Assembly (NCBI GenBank): GCA_022036555.1
Contig: CM039132.1
Span: forward strand, 54,780,748 to 54,844,747
Length of the DNA stretch: 64,000 nucleotides
Direction: 5' to 3'
Source of the DNA: Microstegium vimineum
Lineage: Eukaryota > Streptophyta > Magnoliopsida > Poales > Poaceae
A program made the position numbers and the translations under genes. Numbering within the stretch: position 1 is the first letter of the stretch; every line of letters begins with the position of its first letter. Positions 58,362-64,000 of the stretch are shown piece after piece. The notes beneath the pieces are model-generated. The model was not told the origin of the DNA, did no database searches, and saw nothing but the letters and a program-made list of their open reading frames with translations.

Positions 58362-58812
58362 ATTGTTAGAGTATCATAAACTATGTAATCCTTAATGAAA
58401 TGTTGTTTTAGTAATTTGAGATCATATGGAGTTCTAGAGATTGTTGAGTTGTACCACGTTGTTGATTGATGTATGCCATGTCAAAAGGGATTCCAAAACT
58501 ATAAATAATTAGACCTTGAGTGTATAAGCAATAATGTAGAGCTCCTCAAAACTAGCAAAAGCTATGTTGGAAGATTTTCAACTTCTATTCAAATTTTTGG
58601 AGTAATTACAAAGGGGTAATTGAATTTTAAACCCTTATTCAAATTCAAAAGGGAATTCAAAAACTATAAAGAATTTGAATATACTACTTCAGCAAAAGTT
58701 GTAGAGAATTAAAAAGTATGCAACTTCTATGTTTAGAGTTTTTCAAGTTTTAGTAAAAAATCAGGAGTAATTTGAATTCTAAAGCAAAGTGAAAATTTTA
58801 AAAAAAATAAAA

Positions 58813-58975
58813 ATCACTGCTGGTTTGTAAGGAACCGGCAGTGATGTCCCCTATCACTGCCGGTTCTTGTTACAAACCGGCAGTGATGCGATCAGATCAC
58901 TGCCGGTTCTTGTTACAAACCGGCAGTGATAGGGGACATCACTGCCGGTTTGTAAAAAGAACCGCAGTGATCTGA
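58813..58975. repeat. Internal array of subterminal-type repeats, element 2
   Basis: Four palindromic units of TCACTGCCGGTT type between the TNP2 3' end and the leader of the second gene. Same position as 13629-13872 in element 1. Confidence 0.8.
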
Positions 58976-59460
58976 CCGAGTATATAGGGAAAGGGCGCGG
59001 TCTGAAATTTTCAGACTCGCGCCCTTCCACACTTAGCCATTTCAGACTCCAGCCCGAGGAGCACTTGCCGCCACCGCAGGAGTACACGCCGCCGTAGGAG
59101 CACTTGCCGCCGGCAGGAGCACACGCCGCCGCCGCCGCAGGAGCACACGCCGTCGCTCCAACCTCACGCCACCGCTCCAGCCTCACCGCCGCTCCAGCCC
59201 GGCATTGGACGCCGCCGGTGCACGCCGCCACCAAGAAGGACACCCGAGCACGCCGACGCTCGAAGCCAGTGCAGGAGCTCGGAATCCCCGCCCTGCAGGA
59301 GCTCGGAAACTGGCCCAAACCTCCACACGGTGAGCTCCATGTCCACGAACCAAAAGTGTTCGATGAAATGTCTACATGGGATTCAGAGTGCTTTTGCTTG
59401 CTTTCATGGAGATAGGGAGGAAGGAGGGAGATACAGAGCTTGGAGTCTTGCTGGTCATGG

Positions 59461-60098
59461 AGATAGGGAGGAAGGAGGGGGGATAGAGATAGAGATAGAG
59501 AAATATAGAGAGAGAGAACCACAGAGAAGGAGAAGGAGAAGGAGAGGATGATTAGAGATAGAGATACAGATTAGAGATATAGATAGAGATACATTTTGTA
59601 GAGAGATAGACATGTAGAGAGATAGAGATATATAGAGATAGATGTATGCCTTATAGATAGATGTATGCACATTTTGTATAGCATGACTTATATATAGATG
59701 GCAAAATTTTATATCATATATACATGGCTTTATATTGTGACTTGTACCTATGGCTTTATAGATAGAGAGATAGAGATATAGCATGACTTAGAGATATAGA
59801 TTAGTGGAATATTTTGGAAGATTTTGGCTATGGCTTTATATTGTGACTAATCTCTATATACTTGTCTATGGCTTTATATTGTGACTAATCTCTATATACT
59901 TGTCTATGGCTTTATATTGTGACTAATCTCTATATACTTGTCTATGGCTTTATATTGTGACTAATCTCTATATACTAATCTCTATATAAAGATAGAGAGA
60001 AAGATAGAGAGAAAGATAGAGATAGAGAGATATAGAGAGATAGAGAGATAGAGAGATAGAGAGATAGAGAGATATAGAGAGATAGAGAGATAGAGATA
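59461..60098. repeat. GATA/GA-rich microsatellite and minisatellite tract
   Basis: GATAGAGA-type runs at about 59461-59660 and 59985-60098. Between them, four exact or near-exact 38-bp units starting CTATGGCTTTATATTGTGAC at 59828, 59866, 59904 and 59942. The tract lies in the leader or first intron of the second CACTA gene. Confidence 0.9.
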
Positions 60099-60173
60099 AT
60101 ACCTATGTATGGCTTATGTATGGCTTTTGAGTCTATCTATCTACCTATGAGCTAATACCAATAATCGAAATTC

Positions 60174-63100
60174 ATGTCCAGAAACATGACAATTAAGCGC
60201 CGATTCACCACCCGTCGCCCTGCGACCGAAGCCGATGACCAAGGAACTAGTGGTGGCGGTGCTGAACGTGACCAAGGAGCCGATGACAACCAGCAAGGGG
60301 ATCAAAGACCTTGGAGCCCTAGCCATATGCTAAACCTAGAAGAGGGCCAAAGAGACGAGGTAATAACTTAGGTCATACCTAAAACACGGTAGATATAGCC
60401 ATAAAAGTTTGATAGGGACTTATTTATAAATTTTGAAGCAGGTTCCGCCGGAAGGTCCAAGTACTGGTGAGAGTTCCAGAAGGACTAAGCGTGGTGCAAC
60501 AAAGCTCCCTCAGACAACTAGACACTGGCACATCTCTCAGTTCGATCAAATAGGGGAGCCGGTGGAGCCACGAGAAGTATTGGGCCCATACAAGAGTACC
60601 ATCGGGGCACTTGTAAGGGACTTCATCCCGATCAAATACAGGAAGTGGAATGGAAGTGAGCAAGACCCGTGGAGGGTTCCAGAAGTTGAGAAGGAACTAG
60701 TTTGGAACAAGCTCAGAGGGTATTTCACTTTCCCTAATGATTGTGATGAAGCGACAGTCAAGAAGAGGGCCAAGGAAATCATGGGTCACTCCTTCAAGAA
60801 TTTCAAGGGAAAGTTGCATAAGCTCATCAAGGAGGAAAAAGAACCGAATTTTGCGGGAGGTGAATTCAACAAGCAGAGGGACTTCTGGGAGGAGTTCAAG
60901 GCTTACAAGCTATCCGATGAGGCCAAGGCATCAAGCGAAAGAAACAAAGCAAACTCGCTTAGGTCAAATAATCCTCACCGCCTAGGATCGCGTGGGTACG
61001 TAAGGAGGATTCCGGATTGGGATGCCCAAGTCGAAGCACTAGAGCAGAGCGGCGTTACGCCTCAGACAAGCGATTGACAGCCCAGATCAGTGAACTACCT
61101 ACTCGCAAGGGGGGCACGATACAATCCTGACGGGAGCCTTTCCGCCAGGACTGAACCTGTCAATGATCTCCTCCAGAAGGTTTCCACGATCACTGAGGAA
61201 GTGCATAAAGGGGCCCGCAGGTCGGATAGAGAAAATGACGTGCTCACGCAAGCACTTGGAAACAAGGAGCACCCCGGTCGCACTAGAGGAGCCAGGGTAA
61301 TTCCTTGGGAGAAAGCATTTGAAAGTGAATCCGCTTCCTATAGGGGTCGGGCAAGGGCTAGAACGCAAAGAGAAGAGGAGTTCCAAAGGATGCGACAGGA
61401 GCTAGAACAGAGCTTTGAAGCACGGATAGCTGCTCAAGTGGCGAGCGCTATGCAATCCATGTGTTCGAGTCAAGGGCCGCATACAATCCCGGTTTTGAAT
61501 AGCCCAGTGCCCGGCAAGGGCCGTAGTAGCTGTGGCTCAACCCCTATGCCTGACGAAGAAGAGGTCAATGCTCCTCATCCGGTGGACGACATCACAGAAC
61601 CTGTGAATGTCAGGTTGTACATCCGCCAGCAGTGGACCAAAGACAAGGTGGCGGTCGGACAAGCATTTCCTATAGGAGAGAACGTCATTCATGGCAAGAC
61701 AGTGCCACTCGGGTATGCCAGGGTCAGCATTGATAAGATATTGGACAAGAAGTACAATAAGATACATATTGATTTTCCAGTGGAGGAAGATAGGCCACGT
61801 CTAGTTCACAACTTGGGCACTCATGTCGCCTGGCGCAAACGCTTCATCAAGCTAGACGACCAGCCATCTTCGGATGATGATGATGACAGTGAATCATCCC
61901 GGTCGCCTCCGCCAAGAGGTTTCTCTCCTCGTCAAGATCCACCGACACCTCCTCCACCGTCAAAGGAGAAGACTCCTTCTCCACCGCCAAAGGAGAAGAC
62001 TCCTCTCCCACCGCCAAAGGAGAAGAGTCCTCCTCCTCCTCCTCCTCCTCCTCCTCCACCAGCTTCAAAGTCCCCAGGACTGGGATCTCGACGGCCCCCT
62101 AGCTCCAGATCAGGTTCGACTTCGCAATAGAGGAGGTCATCAGCTTCAGTTGGTAAAGATCCCAAGATGACTAGTAAAAGGCCTCCGCTAGTGCCGACTA
62201 AGGACGATATTCTACAAGCTCAGATTGCAGAAAAGGCCGCCAAACTTGCCTTGTATAAATGATTGACTTATATACCTGAGAAACAGAGCCAATTTGAAAG
62301 GCAAAGCAAAAATCCGAGCAACCAAGAAAGAGCTAGAGAAATGCACACCTTTCAGCAGCTAGAGATACAAAACTTGGCCGCAAAACTGGGTATAAGCATG
62401 GAGGATGCCGAGAATCTCTATTTTGAAAATACCGAATTTCAAAAGGCCGAAGTTGCATACAAGTTTGAACTAGGCGTGCCTATGGTCGCCCGCCAAGAAG
62501 AGTATAGAAATTTGCCAACAAACATGCGACAGTTGCATGATTATTACATCATAGATAGTAAAAGAAGCAAAGACAAGAATGCAAACTTCGCAGTATGCAT
62601 CCCTCCATGTTTTATTTTTAATCATCTTGAAGAAGTTGTGCATACTATTGATTATGAAGAACACTTTTAACTCTTTCAACGACGCTCGTTGGATGTGCAG
62701 ATTATGATGTTATGGACTATGTAAGTACCATACCCTAACAACGTTATAATAAACTACGTGATCTGCATTTGAATATATCCATGCATGTTTATTTTGCAGG
62801 TCTGTAGCAAAATTTTGCCTTCAAAAACGAATAAGCAATTGTGACTTCTTGGACCCCATCTATGTAAATGAGAACACATGCAAAGCCGGTCTCCAAGATC
62901 CGTATGTCTCAGCGAGTTTGAAGATAGAGTTTGAAAGAATGTTCTCAGTCGGCAAAACAAACGCACTACTAACCTACAATTACGAGTATGTGTTCTCGAC
63001 CCTTACTTAAGTGTTTTTTTCTTGATATATCATTCAATAACATGAACCTTGTGATTGCAGCAACCATTACGTCCTCGTAGATATAAGTCTTAAAAATTCA

Positions 63101-63714
63101 ACTATCGAGGTGTGGGACTCAAAAAAGAAGCCACTTAAACTTATCGAACCCCTAGTCAAAGTGCTAAATATGTAAGTGAACCCAATATCACCACACTTTT
63201 CAATCACATATGATATTGTAATTAATAAGGTCCTCAGCCTTCACACTTCATTTACATTGTCACATAGAATGAAGACGTTACCTGATTGGAGAAATGTGGA
63301 GCCTAAGATACAAAAGAAATGGAGAGAACCATTCATAACGGAGTATATGAAGAAGGTCAAGACCCTAGATCAACCAATGGGGAACAACGAGTGTGGGTTC
63401 TATGTGATGTGGGAAATGCTTGCCTACTTTGGCGCAAAACTAGGAATAGGAGATGGCATGGTACGTACGCGTCGCATTTTAATTCTATTGTTTTATCTTA
63501 CGTATGTGCATCTCAATATCATCTTGTATCAATTTACAGCGCAAAGAACAGGGGCCACAATAGGTTGGTGGATTTTGAGATAAGAGGATTTCAAGAGGAG
63601 ATAGCAGCTCTTATTCTGAACGACATAGTGTATGCAAAAGGATGTCTATCCATTGTGAAGAGCAAGGACTTCAAGAAGATCTACGGAAAAGACCGCCTCG
63701 AAAGGCTATTGTAA
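60174..63714 (+). pseudogene. CACTA second gene with Ulp1-like (C48) protease domain
   Basis: Exon 1 from ATG 60174 to 60359, intron, exon 2 from 60442. The first part (HISQFDQIGEPVEP, WRVPEVEKELVW, FKNFKGKLHKL) is the coiled, basic plant transposase region common to CACTA second genes. A TGA at 61075-61077 replaces a tryptophan. A proline-rich tract with repeated KEKTP units covers about 61935-62070. Further stops lie near 62128, 62260 and 62668. Exons near 62805-62985, 63060-63173 and 63268-63460 encode an Ulp1-like cysteine protease with H in NHYVLVDI, D in EVWDS, Q in LDQPMG and C in NNECGFYVM, so the catalytic set is present. The final exon ends at 63714. Ulp1 family members cleave SUMO-type conjugates; a role in transposition is not established. 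Confidence 0.8.
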
Positions 63715-63944
63715 TGCGACAATTAATTCGATACTTTAAGTTTTGTTTGGATGTTTTGTAATAATTATTATAAATGTGTGATGGGTTTGTATTGTCGCTA
63801 GTCCACAACCACCTTCAATTCACATCGATATCAAATGGTTCGATAGCAAACACCTCCACGATCTCCCACCCCACCACCTCTACCATAAACCCTAAACCCC
63901 AGATGAAAATAAAACAATTAAAAATGCAATTTTAAAAAATAATA

Positions 63945-64000
63945 TCACTATCGGTTCAAAGCCAAACCGGCAGTGATGTCTCAAGCATCACTGTCGGTTG
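63945..64000 (+). repeat. CACTA element 2, start of 3' subterminal repeats
   Basis: ATCACTATCGGTT, AACCGGCAGTGAT and ATCACTGTCGGTT units in the last bases of the window; the terminus is not included. Confidence 0.8.

Larger units (their letters stand above)
54150..64000 (+). mobile_element. CACTA (En/Spm) element 2, truncated by window end
   Basis: Starts CACTACTACAGAATC, like element 1, and carries the same TCACTGCCGGTT repeats. It contains a TNP2 gene, an internal repeat array, then a second gene with an Ulp1-type protease. The 3' subterminal repeats begin near 63945 but the right terminus lies outside the window. Both genes carry nonsense codons. It serves as the template for interpreting element 1. 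Confidence 0.9.

Overview
This is a window of plant nuclear DNA, almost certainly from a grass. The evidence is introns with GT/AG borders, a phytosulfokine (PSK) precursor gene, dense nesting of Copia, Gypsy, LINE, CACTA, PIF/Harbinger and MITE sequences, and Tourist and Stowaway MITEs typical of grasses. The species cannot be fixed from the sequence. No prokaryotic feature, rRNA or tRNA gene was recognised.

Host genes. All recognised host genes lie on the minus strand and belong to two local families. (1) PSK precursors: one intact three-exon gene (38.2-38.9 kb) encodes a 123-residue preproprotein with the DYIYTQ core. Two paralogues (0.95-1.5 and 8.4-9.1 kb) keep the signal peptide, exon structure, splice sites and TATA box but have lost the YIYTQ hormone sequence. 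(2) RING-H2 proteins: an intact gene at 31.9-32.6 kb, an uninterrupted ORF at 26.5-27.1 kb whose RING is scrambled by a pair of compensating frameshifts, and a pseudogene at 18.4-19.1 kb.

Layout. 0-9.2 kb: tandem duplication of a PSK block, one copy split by a Copia element (3051-8100, TSD CATAC). 11.36-18.08 kb: a CACTA element (TSD AAT) with an internally deleted TNP2 gene; where a related element carries its second (Ulp1-type) gene, this one carries PIF/Harbinger genes (a Myb/SANT-like ORF1 and a DDE transposase). 18.4-34 kb: the RING-H2 cluster, interrupted by a chromodomain Gypsy element (20130-25888), a long inverted repeat and a LINE fragment with its own insert. 34-48.8 kb: mostly noncoding DNA around the intact PSK gene, with MITEs and CACTA-like ends. 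48.8-52.8 kb: a LINE with a 14-bp TSD and a CACTA-type MITE in its endonuclease region. 54.15 kb to the end: a second CACTA element of the same family, truncated by the window edge, with TNP2 and Ulp1-type genes.

How the parts relate. The two CACTA elements share termini, subterminal TCACTGCCGGTT repeats, TNP2 sequence and an internal array of the same repeats just upstream of the second gene. Comparing them shows both the 2.47-kb deletion in the first and the replacement of its second gene by Harbinger genes; a 35-bp relic of the Ulp1 gene remains. Nearly all transposon ORFs carry stops or frameshifts, so most elements look inactive. The exceptions are the Harbinger transposase exons and the Ulp1 catalytic exons, which are open.
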